A stretch of DNA of 64,000 nt from Xiphias gladius (taxonomy: Eukaryota; Chordata; Actinopteri; Istiophoriformes; Xiphiidae): NCBI RefSeq assembly GCF_016859285.1, contig NC_053422.1:22209001-22273000 (forward strand), written 5' to 3'. The first letter of the stretch is position 1, and each line of letters starts with the position of its first letter. Shown in pieces: positions 25,401-37,290 of this stretch. The translations under genes and the position numbers were made by a program. The notes below the pieces were generated by a model. The model was not told the origin of the DNA. It searched no databases and was given only the letters and a program-made list of their open reading frames with translations.

Positions 25401-28400
25401 AACTAAAAGTACCAAAGTAGCTGGAGACTACTGTGAGAAAAAAGTGTCCCGTAATTTCATTATTGTGAAAGGGCTAAAATGGCATTCTAAAACACTTTCA
25501 TTATAAATGCACCCACTATATTACACCTCTCTCTCCTATATGTAAAAGCGCTCTTTGTGATTATCATTCAATAGAAAAAGGTTAAACAGAAAAACTGGTC
25601 TGATTGTGAATTACAAGCATAACTGTAGGCTACTCTGTACATTTCCAAAAGTACCATTAGATCAATAACAAGACTAATAGTTTACAGTCTTCAGCAGCAG
25701 CTGAAGCAGAGCTTGGTTGCACCGGTCCTTTGAAATAAATGCTAACTGTAACATGCTACAGTAAAATGCAGAGTGACAATGCTAACATGGTGATATTTAG
25801 CAGGTATAATGTTCACCAACTTAGTTTAGCCTGAAGAGTAACATTTAATACTACAATTAAGAGGTATTGGGACAAATTCAAATTCTGGCCTGATGAAAGT
25901 TCAAGGGATCACCACATTTATTACAGTTCATAATGAGGTGGGGCCTGAATGTCTGTACCAAATTACATGGCAATCCATCTAATAATTGTTGGAATATTTC
26001 AGTCTGAAACAAAGTGATGGACCACCTGACCGACTGACTTTGCATTCCTAAAGCCACGCTGCTAGCATGGCTACTCAACTACACAGCACTTGTAGTCAGT
26101 TGCTTTCAAGTATCTAATTCTCTCTTTATTATTATTTTAAAAAGCGACTTAAAGCCAGATGGACTTGTGGACTGAAGTGGTGAGCAAAAGATAATTAAAA
26201 AAAATAAATAAATAAAAAATACTTCACATCCTTAATAATGAGTGTAATGGTTTTGTCACATGCTTTTAGAAACGCCATCACCAAGTTTAACATGCAGTCA
26301 CCACCACCTGACGACGGGTGTAAAGATATAAATTGAAAACCCCAAACAAGGCCACGATACAACCCCACGAAAGGCGAGTCCTTGTCTCAGGAGCTTACCC
26401 GCAGTGGTACCTGCCGCCATGGTGGCAGCCACAGGCGACTGGCGCTTACTCACTTTGGACATAAATTTGAACAGAATACCATCTCGTGCCATGGCAAAGA
26501 GAATACGTGGCAGAGGGAACATGGAGCCCAACAGGCTAGGGAGAAGAGGGTTCATGGTTAAGTTGAGGGCAGTCTAGGAAAGAGAACATGACACCTGTAC
26601 AACTGTGAAAGAACGACACATGTAAGGATGGAAAACCTCCCAAAAAAAGGATAATTTAAAGCAGAAAGTTTAATAGAGTGGTTCAGTTAAGGGATGAATG
26701 CCGTTCATGAAATTTTAGAGGCAGAAGAACCAACACATTCATCTGCATCCTTAACTGTGTCTTTCACAGTTGATTGGTGGAGAAAGATTAGCATGAATGA
26801 TCTCACTTGGACGCTCCCCGGCTCTCACCTGCTACTACACCGGAGCTCATAGTGGCAATAAGTGGGGTCTTCGTCTTAGGATTGATTCGGGCTAAGGCTT
26901 TGAAAAGCACCCCATCCTCTGCCATAGCATAGATTACACGAGGCATAGGGAAAATGGAGCCCAGCAGACTGCATGAGACAGCAGAGACATGCAAGGCCAA
27001 CACGTTAGTCAAGAGCCCCAAACACAGACACACACACAATCACACACCTACAGTCGCACTTTTAAAGCTTCAGAGCATGATTAAAATCAATGAGTGTCTT
27101 TCTTTCCTGTTGGTAATGATCCCATAGTATCACCCTTTTATCTTCCATCAATTTACATCAACTTAAATGAGTGGAACACCTAATGGAGGTGCTGTCAGAC
27201 GACAATTAAACGTCACTGATGTCTTTCATAGTCATTTTTTCATGTTTGAAAGTAAGGTTCCAGTAGGTTTTAAAAGTTTGCAAAACTACCAAAGGGCAGC
27301 CAGTGTAAACAACAACTGCAGCAATTACTTATCCAAGGTTTAACTGATTCCATCTGATTGATTCGAATCATATTTAATATAACGCACGATTGCAGATTAG
27401 GGAATGAGTTGGTGACTGACATCCACCAGGAATTTTTTGATAGAAAAACCGTAGGGGAACTGAAACCCTCAGGAAAAAAAGACAGAAATGAGTCACACCA
27501 CTATATCATTTTGAGACAAACTTGCCCACCTTACTTATGATATCTTAATTAGAAATAGTATATTATAAAGACATGCAGGTATCTCAAAACAGAGAGAATT
27601 AAGCACTGCCCCCACTACGTCCCATTAAGCGACAGGAATCAATCCAATAACAAGACACAGATGGAGATGTATGGTCACAATTTAGACCAGATCTCATTCA
27701 CCCCCTTATGGCATGCTCATCAATCCGGAATTAAAGTCATAAATTCTGCTGACTCACATACAATAAAACCAACATCTAAATAATTTCTTCTGCCATGATT
27801 TTGCTCTCAAATTATTTTACAAAAACATATCTTGTTAAAACTGTTGGTTACCTGGTAGAGAGGGCACAGAGTGAACCCACAGCGACCACATATTTGGCGG
27901 GGCCCCACCCCACATATTCAAAAGCCATGGGCAGAGGGCTCTTTTCATCCAGCAGGTAGTAGGGCATCATCAGGGTGAGCGCAGCTGACACACCAAAGTA
28001 CGCCAGGAAACACACGGTCAGTGACACCACGATGCCGATGGGAATGGCTCTCTGGGGGTTCTTCACTTCCTCACCTGTCAGACACAGACACACAAATATA
28101 TTTACATTTAGCTTACAATGAAGTTAGATCAAACTAAATCACAATCTATCAAGGGGCTCACCTGTTGTCGCAATGCAGTCAAATCCAACAAAAGCATAGA
28201 AGCAGGTGGCAGCTCCAGCCAAGGTCCCACTGAAGCCGTAGGGCATAAATCCTCCGACTCCATAATCGCTGCTCACATTGGCCGTGACCGACAAGTTCCT
28301 GAAACACGTAAACTGTTATTTTATAACAACACTTGGAATAAAAATATAGGTGATAAGCTGCCTACTGCCTTGTTTAGGGAAGCATGACATTGAATGTTTT

Positions 28401-30476
28401 TCTTTTATGCATTCAGCCAATTTATACCTGTCCAAAAAGCCAGGCTTTAGTTTCACATCCACTATGTGTGGGGTTTACACCAGCGAAGTTTAAATGTTTT
28501 ACTGTACCTGTGATGCATAGTGTGAACTTCTCATTTATTGGCTATCAATCAGTTGTACAGACATATAATTGTTATGTTAGCAGATGAATAAATTACCTTC
28601 TAACTATGGTGACATTTATAAGGGATTCTTCAGTTATCTTCCAGTTGTATGTGTCTCCTTTGACAAAGCCGGAGATGATGACGAACAGGAGTACAAGTAC
28701 ATTGACTGAAGTGAAGACTTTATTGACCCAGGCTGATTCCTTCACCCCAAATGACAGGAGCCCTGCACAAACACAAAGTAAAACAACAATGCTAACATGC
28801 TTATGCTAAACGGGTGTACGGTTTACCATGGTCAGTTTAGTGTGGTAGCATGCTAACATTAGCTATATACATTTTTTCATTAACCCAAGAATAAAATTTT
28901 GACCTGATGATTACACTAGGTGAAAAGTCAAGGGGAAGGATCACCAGAGTTATTACAATTTATCCTGAGGGGTAAATGAATGCCTGTAACAAAATTTCTC
29001 AGCAATGAAATGACATTACACGCTATGTTACGGGTAAAGTTTGTTTGAGCCCTTTTAACGTTAATTATTGAAAATCTGCACATCTCCAAGCAAACCTGAT
29101 GGAACTGTGTGTAATAAATACATTAATGAGAGAAACGTTAAAAGGATAAATGCCACCGAAAATGATCTGAGGCGTTTCAGACCACATCAAATGAAGGACC
29201 CAGTTACAAACCTTTATTTGTCTTTTAGTTTTCATAAATACAGGAATGATTTTGTTTATTTTATTTTGATGAATAGATATTGCAAGTTCTACATCTGTCA
29301 TCCAAACACTTGTGGGTTGTTCCTGGGTCACACTGAAATCATGCAACCATTGCATTAGCTGGCTGATAGATAAAACGCATGATTTCAGTCATAAACCATT
29401 TTGAATCATTTGAGTCCCTGCATCGTCATGAAGCTGACCACAAGAAATTAATATGGTGTACTCTCAATCACCAACAGCTACTGATGGTACTAAACCCTCA
29501 GCTGCTACAGTGGAGCCTCTCAGTTGCCTGAGGTTGTAAAGAAACTGTAGTTGTACTGGGCAGTTCCCAGCTGTGACTGTGGGAAAGAGGGTGATGCTGA
29601 AGACAACCAAAATTATCAGGGAATTTCATACAAAGGAAGAGGGTGAATTTGGGCTCCCAGTGGACTCACATAACCCTGGCCTCCAGGGTGCATGTGCCCT
29701 GCCCCATTAACCACTTACTTAAACATCTCTTTTAATTTGATTATACCAGCTGTGGTTCAAGAAAGTTGGCTGTTTAAAACATAATGTACCAATCCTAATT
29801 TCAATTCTTTCTGTGTGCAGCCTCACATTGACCTGAGTTTTATGAGTCTTTATTTGCTGCCTTACCAGAGAGCAGAAGTATCAGGCAGACAGCAAAGAAG
29901 TCTGGGTACTGAGCAAGACCAGGAGAGTTCATGCTGAAGTAGGTTTTACAGAATATCTCTATGTGTCCTCCTATCATTTCATCAAATGTGCCACTCCAAG
30001 CTCTGGCAACTGAGGAGGTACCTGTGAGAAAACAGAGAACAGCCACCATGACGACATAGCATCTTCTTTAAGTAACATCTGAATCAGAAGATTTTCAGTG
30101 ACTCACCAATCACATAGGAGAGAATTAGATTCCACCCAGTGATGAAGGCCCAGACCTCTCCCACAGTCACATAACTGTACAGGTATGCAGAGCCTGTTTT
30201 GGGGACGCGGGCCCCAAACTCAGCATAACACAGACCGGCCATGACGGAGGCTAGGGCAGCAATCAGAAACGAGATGACAATGCTGGGACCAGAGTCTCCC
30301 TTGGCCACTTCACCGGCCAGCACGTAGACACCGGCGCCCAGAGTGCTGCCCACTCCCAGTGCAATTAGGTCGACAGTTCCCAGGCAGCGGCACAGCTTAG
30401 AGTCCTCCAGGCTGCTCAGGTCGACAACTTTTCTGCGCACCAGGGAGCGGCCAAATGACAGAACCTGCTCCAGCAT
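22464..30476 (-). CDS. slc7a2: Cationic amino acid transporter 2 (CAT-2), with alternative exon pair
   Basis: Plasma-membrane carrier for arginine, lysine and ornithine (SLC7 family, about 14 membrane spans). Coding exons in transcript order: 30476-30107, 30021-29866, 28762-28597, 28298-28162, 28074-27852, then either 26968-26829 (2B type) or 26535-26399 (2A type), 24577-24475, 23836-23625, 23509-23343, 23238-23130, 22660-22464. The totals are 659 aa (2B) or 658 aa (2A); human isoforms are 658 and 657. Family blocks: [70 protein letters not shown] and [16 protein letters not shown]. The ATG at 30476 is in a good context and matches the family N-terminus ([10 protein letters not shown]). The loop encoded by 23836-23625 is acidic/Ser-rich and diverges strongly from mammals. 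The C-terminus ends EKTSQC. Confidence 0.96.
22709..23020. repeat. Dispersed teleost repeat in slc7a2 last intron
   Basis: Contains the blocks 'aggaatagttggac', 'gagagttagat', 'ccattaaatatgaagct', 'agcttatcttagcataaaga', 'agcacctctaaagctcacta' and 'aggaagtcact'. I recognise these from a very common percomorph dispersed repeat. No coding capacity. It lies wholly between the last two slc7a2 coding exons. Confidence 0.6.
23942..24012. repeat. GT/AT microsatellite
   Basis: A GT run followed by TATATATATGTATATATATA in the slc7a2 intron between 23837 and 24474. Short ORFs across it are repeat artefacts. Confidence 0.85.
25735..26080. repeat. Dispersed teleost repeat, near-complete copy
   Basis: Begins with 'gctaac...acatgctac' motifs, passes through 'ttctggcctgatgaaagt', 'gggatcaccac', 'gaatgtctgtaccaaatt', 'catggcaatccatctaataa' and 'tatttcagtctgaaac', and ends 'gccacgctgctagcatggct'. 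The same blocks recur at 28780-29012, 41285-41492 and 62968-63055. Non-coding, inside the slc7a2 intron between the alternative exon pair and exon 24577-24475. Confidence 0.6.
26399..26535 (-). CDS. slc7a2: Alternative exon, low-affinity CAT-2A type
   Basis: Encodes [19 protein letters not shown] followed by [18 protein letters not shown], the CAT-2A signature ([12 protein letters not shown]). Acceptor tctccctag before 26535, donor GCGG|gtaagc. It is 137 nt, entering after two bases of a codon and leaving one base over, which is exactly interchangeable with the 140-nt exon at 26829-26968. In mammals this segment lowers substrate affinity (family knowledge). Confidence 0.92.
26829..26968 (-). 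CDS. slc7a2: Alternative exon, high-affinity CAT-2B type
   Basis: Encodes [19 protein letters not shown] followed by [20 protein letters not shown], the CAT-2B signature (AEDG, KTKTP). Acceptor gtctcatgcag before 26968, donor GCAG|gtgaga. It is 140 nt, one codon longer than the 2A-type exon, matching the one-residue length difference of human isoforms. It sits 293 nt upstream of its partner in transcript order. Confidence 0.92.
28780..29012. repeat. Dispersed teleost repeat, partial copy
   Basis: Carries 'aacaatgctaacatgctt', 'gcatgctaacattagct', 'ttttgacctgatgatta', 'gatcaccagagttattacaa' and 'tttatcctgagggg', matching the copy at 25735-26080. It is truncated at its far end and lies in slc7a2 intron 2. 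Confidence 0.55.
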
Positions 30477-30487
30477 GTTGACAACTT
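30477..30487 (-). other. slc7a2: slc7a2 leader portion of the first coding exon
   Basis: A strong acceptor (ctctgtcag) on the minus strand places the exon border at 30487, so 11 untranslated bases precede the ATG. The leader must therefore be spliced from a non-coding exon further up (higher coordinates). Confidence 0.6.
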
Positions 30488-31969
30488 CTGACAGAGGGAG
30501 TGAGAGAAGAAAAGACTGAAAATACCAATATAGCTTAAACCCTGGCCTACTTTACTGCATAAATAACAGTTTTATAAAATTTTGTGTATGAGTCTTCTGT
30601 GAACTGTCCTGTCCAGACATGCTGTGTCTTGTCACCTTCCACATCAGAGCACAGGGAATGAGTGGGTAATTTGGTGGGATGAATCAGTATGTGTAGTGCA
30701 CTGGAATGTGTGTGCATGCAGTGTGAGGGCCTCTAAAGTGCAGACACTAACATAAAGAAGAAATAATGTCAAATATATTTTGAAAAAATTCTCAAGTGGA
30801 AAAAAAAAAAAATCAGCTGGTACACTCATCCAATCGTCACTACTATTCTTTATCTTAGCATGTCAATATTTGCACTTTTTTAACATCTAACGGTAGGTGC
30901 AAGAATTGTGAAATCACAGGTCTCTGAGCACCGTTTGATTTAGCTCCACCTGCTTTGCATTCTGAACAGCTCCTGCAGCTCATTGAAAAATGTTGAAAAG
31001 TCAGTTGAATAACATGTGAAGATGAAACAAAGGTGGGGTTAGGACTGTTGAGAGGGATGTTAACCCTACAAACTATGATGTGCATTTAGGAATGCTGCCA
31101 AGTGCTATAGCGTGGTAAAGTCCATACAGTAAGTATCCCATTAAAATCTATTGTTTGGGGTTATAGTGCAGATCTAAGTACTCAAAGGGCTGCATTCATA
31201 AGCAGACCATGAATGCACCACATTCCAGTAGCTCTCTTTACTAATTACATAAAAAAGGACATAAAAAGAGAAACTGCAAAGTCTTCTTTGTTTTCATTGT
31301 CTTGTATCTAAAATGCCTCTTTACATTTATAGGATGGGAGGGGATGCTGCCTAAAATATTTGCATGAATACAATATGATAAAGGAATGAAATATGCCTGC
31401 TCGCCAATGAATAGTTTCTAGCTTGCTTTTGAAGTTAAAGATCCTTCTTTGAACCTAAACTTTGATGATTATGACCGTAAATTTACACTGACGACCGTCC
31501 AAATATAAACTGATCTCCATTTAAGTGTGAATTTTTTGACCAAGAGAAATTCGTTTTGGATGTGACAGCTCATTAACATTACAATGCTGGCTGTATAACA
31601 GCGTCTCCAAGGATATAGTGGATAAAAACTGGAAATCACAGAGACCTGGATCAGATTTTGACAAGTGAAAGCCCAGTTTTGGAAAAATTACAATACAAAC
31701 TGCAGTAATATAGGTTGTCAGGTAAACTGTGATTATGCATGATCATTCCAGACTTGTCATATATATTTCACATTGCACAATGACAGCAACATGAAGCACA
31801 TTTCTTACACTGAAAATGGTGAATTTCTCTGCAGACTGCTGGTTCTCAAACAACTAACAGCTACTGCAAATGTCTGACTAAATTTAGTTTTTCTAAATTT
31901 ATGCACAACCACTGTAGCAAACATGTTACATTTTCTCTATTTCATGACAGGAAACAGGCACGCACCTAC

Positions 31970-32195
31970 CTGTTAGAATGACTCTGCGTAGATATGACTG
32001 GTCCAAGTTCAGGCACAGAAACAAGAAGGCTGTCAAAAGTGCTTTTCTTCCAGCTTGCTTCTGCAGGGAGTGCCTCAGCAGATCAATTGCACATGAAGCA
32101 CAGGTAAAAGTCAAATTACATCTACTGATCCCATGAACTGCAGCCTCGAACCTCTTCTTCACCGGTCTGCTCAACACTAATTAACTATGCTGGCA
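31970..32195 (-). other. slc7a2: Candidate non-coding first exon of slc7a2
   Basis: On the minus strand a good donor (CTAACAG|gtaggt) ends at 31970. A TAAAAATA element at about 32215-32222 lies roughly 30 bases above a possible start near 32190. The frame through it is open and joins slc7a2 in frame, but it begins with GTG and has no ATG, so it is not coding. Assignment is inference only. Confidence 0.35.
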
Positions 32196-33223
32196 TATAC
32201 AGTGTGCAGAGCAGTATTTTTACTCCTCCCCTCTCTCTCCCCAGTGTTTCTTCATAGGATCTCCCCTCGCCTTGCCCCTAGACTCAATCTCCAGTCCCGC
32301 CCGTGCTAGGGGAATGATGTCCCCTGAGGAGGGAGACAAGAAGGGAGGAGGGGACCCCAAGGAAATAGGGTGGGGGTGTTTCACCTCCATGCTTGCAGTT
32401 TTACTCTGTGGGGGCAAAATTGCACCATAAGCTCTCAACATGGGATCACACAGCTGAACAGAGATGAGGAAAGGAGGAATCTTGACAGTAGAAACTGTGA
32501 CATCTAATGCACGCTCAGGTCAAACAGATCCCAGCTGCCCAGATGCTTACTGACTTCTGATAAATGGTTAGGCAACTGGCATTGACAAACACTGAGGCAG
32601 ACACTTGTGTTTACCCAGTGCAGTCCACAGGAGTGCTCCTAAAAGCATGGGTGCTGATTGGTCAATGAAGGGTGGACGAGCTAAAGCACTGGGAGTTTAA
32701 GTCCCTTTAATGGAAGACAGGTATTGCTCAATGTTCCCTGAGCTATTGGACCCATGGACATTACTAAATCAATAACAAAGCTCACAAGGCGCTGTGGTAC
32801 ACCACCAAAAGCTTGGACTCTCTACTGTAACATCAGTTACAAGTTTGAGCTCTTGAAGTTAAAAAAAAAAAAAAGTCTGTTTTCTCTGCCAAACACTGCC
32901 TGCGAATTACAACTAAGGTTGAGTTTGCAGCGGAGAATGTCTCTGTCAAGACCAGCTCAAACCAGCTTAAGACCTCAGTGGGAAGGTGGCAGCTGGCCCC
33001 TAGAAACACTGTCCAACCCACAGACCAGAGACTTGACAGCATGACAACAGCCAGTTCTCTCTGTTTGTCCATCCAGCCAGCCAGCCAAATATCATGGCTG
33101 ATTGCCCACCAAATCTTGGCTGCAGAGGCTGATTATCTGACCTGCATGCTGATGGGAAAGCAAATGCTCTCCTTAATGGTAGGCTGACTGGAGACACTAC
33201 TGTAAATGCTGGTTGTTTGTCTT

Positions 33224-33323
<100 letters not shown>

Positions 33324-33454
33324 ACGTATCTACAATAGGACCTACAGTACATATATGTACATTTAATACAAATACAGCCAAAAGTTTACACTGACAGGAC
33401 AATATGGCTTCCATCAAATGACAGAAAAGCATAAAATTTCGAAGAAAAAAAAGG

Positions 33455-33512
33455 TATCTATCCATCTATCATCTATCATCTATATCTATATCTATATATA
33501 TCTATATTTATG

Positions 33513-33555
<43 letters not shown>
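33455..33555. repeat. Compound ATCT/CT/AT microsatellite
   Basis: ATCT-type units grade into a CT run (about 33512-33534) and then an AT run (33535-33555). Confidence 0.9.
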
Positions 33556-36500
33556 CACAGTGGAATTGTAAGCCTTTTCATTTTTTTATTTCGCTAGTCA
33601 TGTTCTAACAAAGTGCTATAGTTCACCAAAGAACAAGTTGGAGTAAAAAACTAAAGCTGGTGAATCAGTTACACTAATGTAATTTGAAATATTGGATACC
33701 AAATACAATTATATACCTTCCATGCCCACCAAGTTACAACTAGGAGCAAATCGTATTTGTTGCTGTATATTCACATATGAATTGCAATATACTGTACATG
33801 GAAGGAGCTTTCAACATGTTTTTAAATTTATAGCACTTATAAAGATGTCAAATTTATTTTTTTGACAAAATTCACAGCATAACACTTTTACTTTGTTCTA
33901 ATAATAATAATATCTTCCTGTAGGACAAAAATACTTGCTTTTGGAATGGGCATTAAGCTTCTTCACATATAGGTTGTCACTGTAACCATGGAAAGGATGG
34001 AAAGGAGTCACTGACTCACCGTATTTCATTGTTGACCTGCGCTAATTGTGTGAAGCCAATTGAATGCATTTGCCCTCCAATGGCTGCGTGACCTAGCTTC
34101 AAAAACGTGGATATGGTCAACAGATTGAGTGGTGTTTGCCTTGCTGACAGCGGGACTGCTCGCTCCAGTTAACACTGGTGTCACCAGGAAATGTTAGAGT
34201 GAACAATTACTGATGAGATAGACAACAGCCACATGTAAAATCAAGACAGCAAGAGTGACCTCAGGTTTAAAAACAGCAGTTGTTGGGCCAGGAAGATACT
34301 CAGACCTCAATTTGACAAAAATCTAACAGTCTTATGTGCCAAAGTTAACTGTAAGAACACTGTACTACTGGATGAACTACAGGACAAAGCCTTAGGGTAA
34401 AGAACAGCAATAACATCCAAGAAGTTTGTCCAACATCACATGCTGACAATGCTAGATTGGATATGTAAACCCAAATCAACCTCATCCACTTTATCTTGTT
34501 CGGTGTCACTAAGCTGAAAAAATGGAAAGACAAATAAGTATAAAAGTAGGTATAATTTTTACGTTTAGGACGCCAGTGTAAGCCATGGTTTAAATGTTGT
34601 ACCGCCCGAATTTAGTGTAATGGTACAAAGCCTCTTCATATTACATTTTAAGAACAGTCTGGGGACTGAAGCCTAAAGACATTACCTGTTCTTAGTTTGA
34701 CTTAATACTCTTTTTATTAGGTAGGAGGATGAAGCATTATCTACGGATGTATTGATTGTCGCCAGGTAAGTTTCCCTCTCCTTGCTAGTGATTTCCTGTC
34801 TCTGGCTAGTTTACAAGCCTTGTACAGTACAATACTTGCAGGTTTTTGTGTGGTGGCTTTGACTATGACAAAAAAACAAACTACATTTGCAAAAATATCA
34901 TGGTAGTTTCATGATTTAGGAAACTAGACTGGACAAATGTTTGAATGTGAGTGAATAGCTTTAATATTGGAGTAATATACTGTGTATCAGCACTATCTAT
35001 CTTTTGTTCTGACACATCTGGCAACAGAAACAGATTCCTTTATATATTGTATGATCTGTGATATCCAAGAATCTTTTGAGCCTCAGGCCTCAGGCTAACT
35101 TTATTCCAAGTCCCTTGGGATACAATGACTCTTCCAAAAATGAATTCCTCACTGAGAACGATAAAACGTGGGTCTCAGTAAAACTGGCTGACGTGCACAG
35201 GGGGTTTCACAGGTTTACAACTCTAAATAAATATTTGGTTCAAAACCTTCCTCCTACACACACATGTTGATTTTTAATCGTTTGTGGTCTTTTATATGAG
35301 GTATTTATTCCTACAAGACATGTACCAGTAATAAAACAGATATCATTCATAAACAAATATCGGTTCAGTCATCAAGTCATCATATTAGTATATGCACATA
35401 ATATGGTTTTTCATCTCAGCAGGGGCGAGTTATTTTATCTGACTGATACAAACCGTTTTTTATAATCATTAGAATATCAAGCTTTTTTGGGTTCTTGAAT
35501 GCAGCACAGCAGGATCGGGTGTGCAGCAGGGCTGCCAGGCGTCACTAAATCGATCACTTCTGCTTAGTTTAACTAACCACTTTTATTGTTTTGGTTTTTT
35601 TTTTCTGTCTACTGTCCTGCAACAGATGGTCGCTCCGCTCCGTGTTGTGCAAAATACTGCAGAATACAGTAGAAACATACATTTGTAAGTTTGGAATGAC
35701 TAGCCAAAACTATGAAGATGTCAGAATAACTTGATAAACTAAAACATTACAGTGTGGGTGTACAGATAAAATGCGTGTGCATCTAGTTTCAAATCTTATG
35801 GGATTCATCTGTGTTTGCACAGGGGAGTTTCTCAAAATAGCTTCACGCTCTGACTATTTTACGCTCCGGGCCAGAAAGTACAACACTGTACCCCATAAAT
35901 TTAACATTTTAAATGAACTCTGCTGGCCTACTTGGTCACACACCCGTGGATGATGCCAGGTTTGACCATGTCACATCCCCACAGGTGGTTTCCACTGACG
36001 TTGCCCGCGTAGACCTCCTCTCCTGACTGCCTCAGTCTCCTGTTGACTTATGTTATACGTGTGAATCTGGGATTTCTACCTTTATCGTTCTCAGTAGAAC
36101 ATTTTGGTGACCCCCTCACAGTGATTCAAGGCAAAGTTTCATCCAACATGAACCTCGGCAGATCTATTCAGCCAGAATAAATAACAACACCCGTCCTACT
36201 GTGCAGCATCTTTAAGACTTTTGTTGTTGTTGTTGTTTGCCTGCAGTATCTAGAGTCTACAATTGGCTCTTGGATGTTTACAAACCAAAGAAACTTTTTG
36301 CAAAGACGTTTCAATCCATTTTTACATAGTGAGCCATGTAAATTGCAGAGATTCACCCCGAGACCCTCTTTGAACCAGGGTATGGGCTCAGGGTCTGTCC
36401 ACAACAGGTAGCTAGATGGACTCACCCCAGGTGTGAATTGTGTCTTAATGGGATGGCCGGAGTGAAAACCAGAGCCCTGACAGTGGGAGTAACTTTTATC

Positions 36501-36689
36501 CTTCCTGTAAAAACATCTTTTTCTTAACAAGGTTACTCTGGCCATCATTTGCTCAATGTTAAGCTAGCTTATTTATCAATAAACCACTTCCTTAACCGAA
36601 CTGTGTAATTACCTATTTCTGCTAAGATGTGTAGTATGACGCATTTTTTTCTCGTGGACGACCTGGGGTCAGTGAAAGTCCGGAATTTA

Positions 36690-37290
36690 CTTACTTTTCG
36701 CGGCGAATACGCCGCAAAATGACAACTCGGTAAACAAATGTGCTCATTAGCCTGAAATCCCCATTATCATTAAGTTTTCCGGCCGCAGGCCGGCACCCGG
36801 TGGGCTCTAGGACCCGGAGGTGCACCTCCCGTGACGACAGCTCAGGGAAGAGCGATGCCGCGGCGCGGTTCACCTGAACGCCACCGACGGACGGGCCGTG
36901 GCCAGTTAATCTAACCCACAACGCGCTGCGACACCGTTGTGCACATGTTGTACCGCTGGTAGCGGTATCGTGACGGGTTAAGTGGTCGCGGGAAGCTGCG
37001 GCTCGTCTCTCTCGGCTGCCGATGGAGCACATCCGACTACCAAAGGTAACCGCGGATCTCGCCGCAGTGGTTAGCGTGAACGTCCGCACTGCACCCCCAG
37101 TGACACCTCAACACAAACCGCCACGCGCGCTCACAGTCGGCGCGGAGTTTTAATTCCGATTATTAACCAAACACACAGGCTTCATGTAGATGTAGAGGGC
37201 GTGTGCTGTGTCGGCCACGTAGGCAGCCAAGGTCCTGCTGCCGCCGCCGTCAGCTACATTTGACGGCCGGGTGTGTTGGTGCATTGGTGC
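36690..37290. promoter_or_regulatory. mtmr7: CpG island and promoter of mtmr7
   Basis: Dense CG dinucleotides (CGCGGCG, GGCCGCAGGCCGG, GCGATGCCGCGGCGCGG, GACGGACGGGCC) stand out from the AT-rich surroundings and straddle the mtmr7 ATG at 37022. No TATA box is seen. A 132-codon open frame on the minus strand across the island is most simply a GC-rich artefact. Confidence 0.7.

Noticed and set aside
31970-32177. Open frame on the minus strand that, through the donor at 31970 and acceptor at 30487, joins the slc7a2 frame, suggesting an N-terminally extended isoform.
   Set aside because: It begins with GTG and contains no in-frame ATG, and its translation resembles no CAT-family N-terminus. In-frame joining has a one-in-three chance.
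36691-37089. 132-codon minus-strand ORF across the mtmr7 promoter.
   Set aside because: It lies in the CpG island, where stops are rare by composition, and overlaps the mtmr7 first exon in antisense with no recognisable domain.
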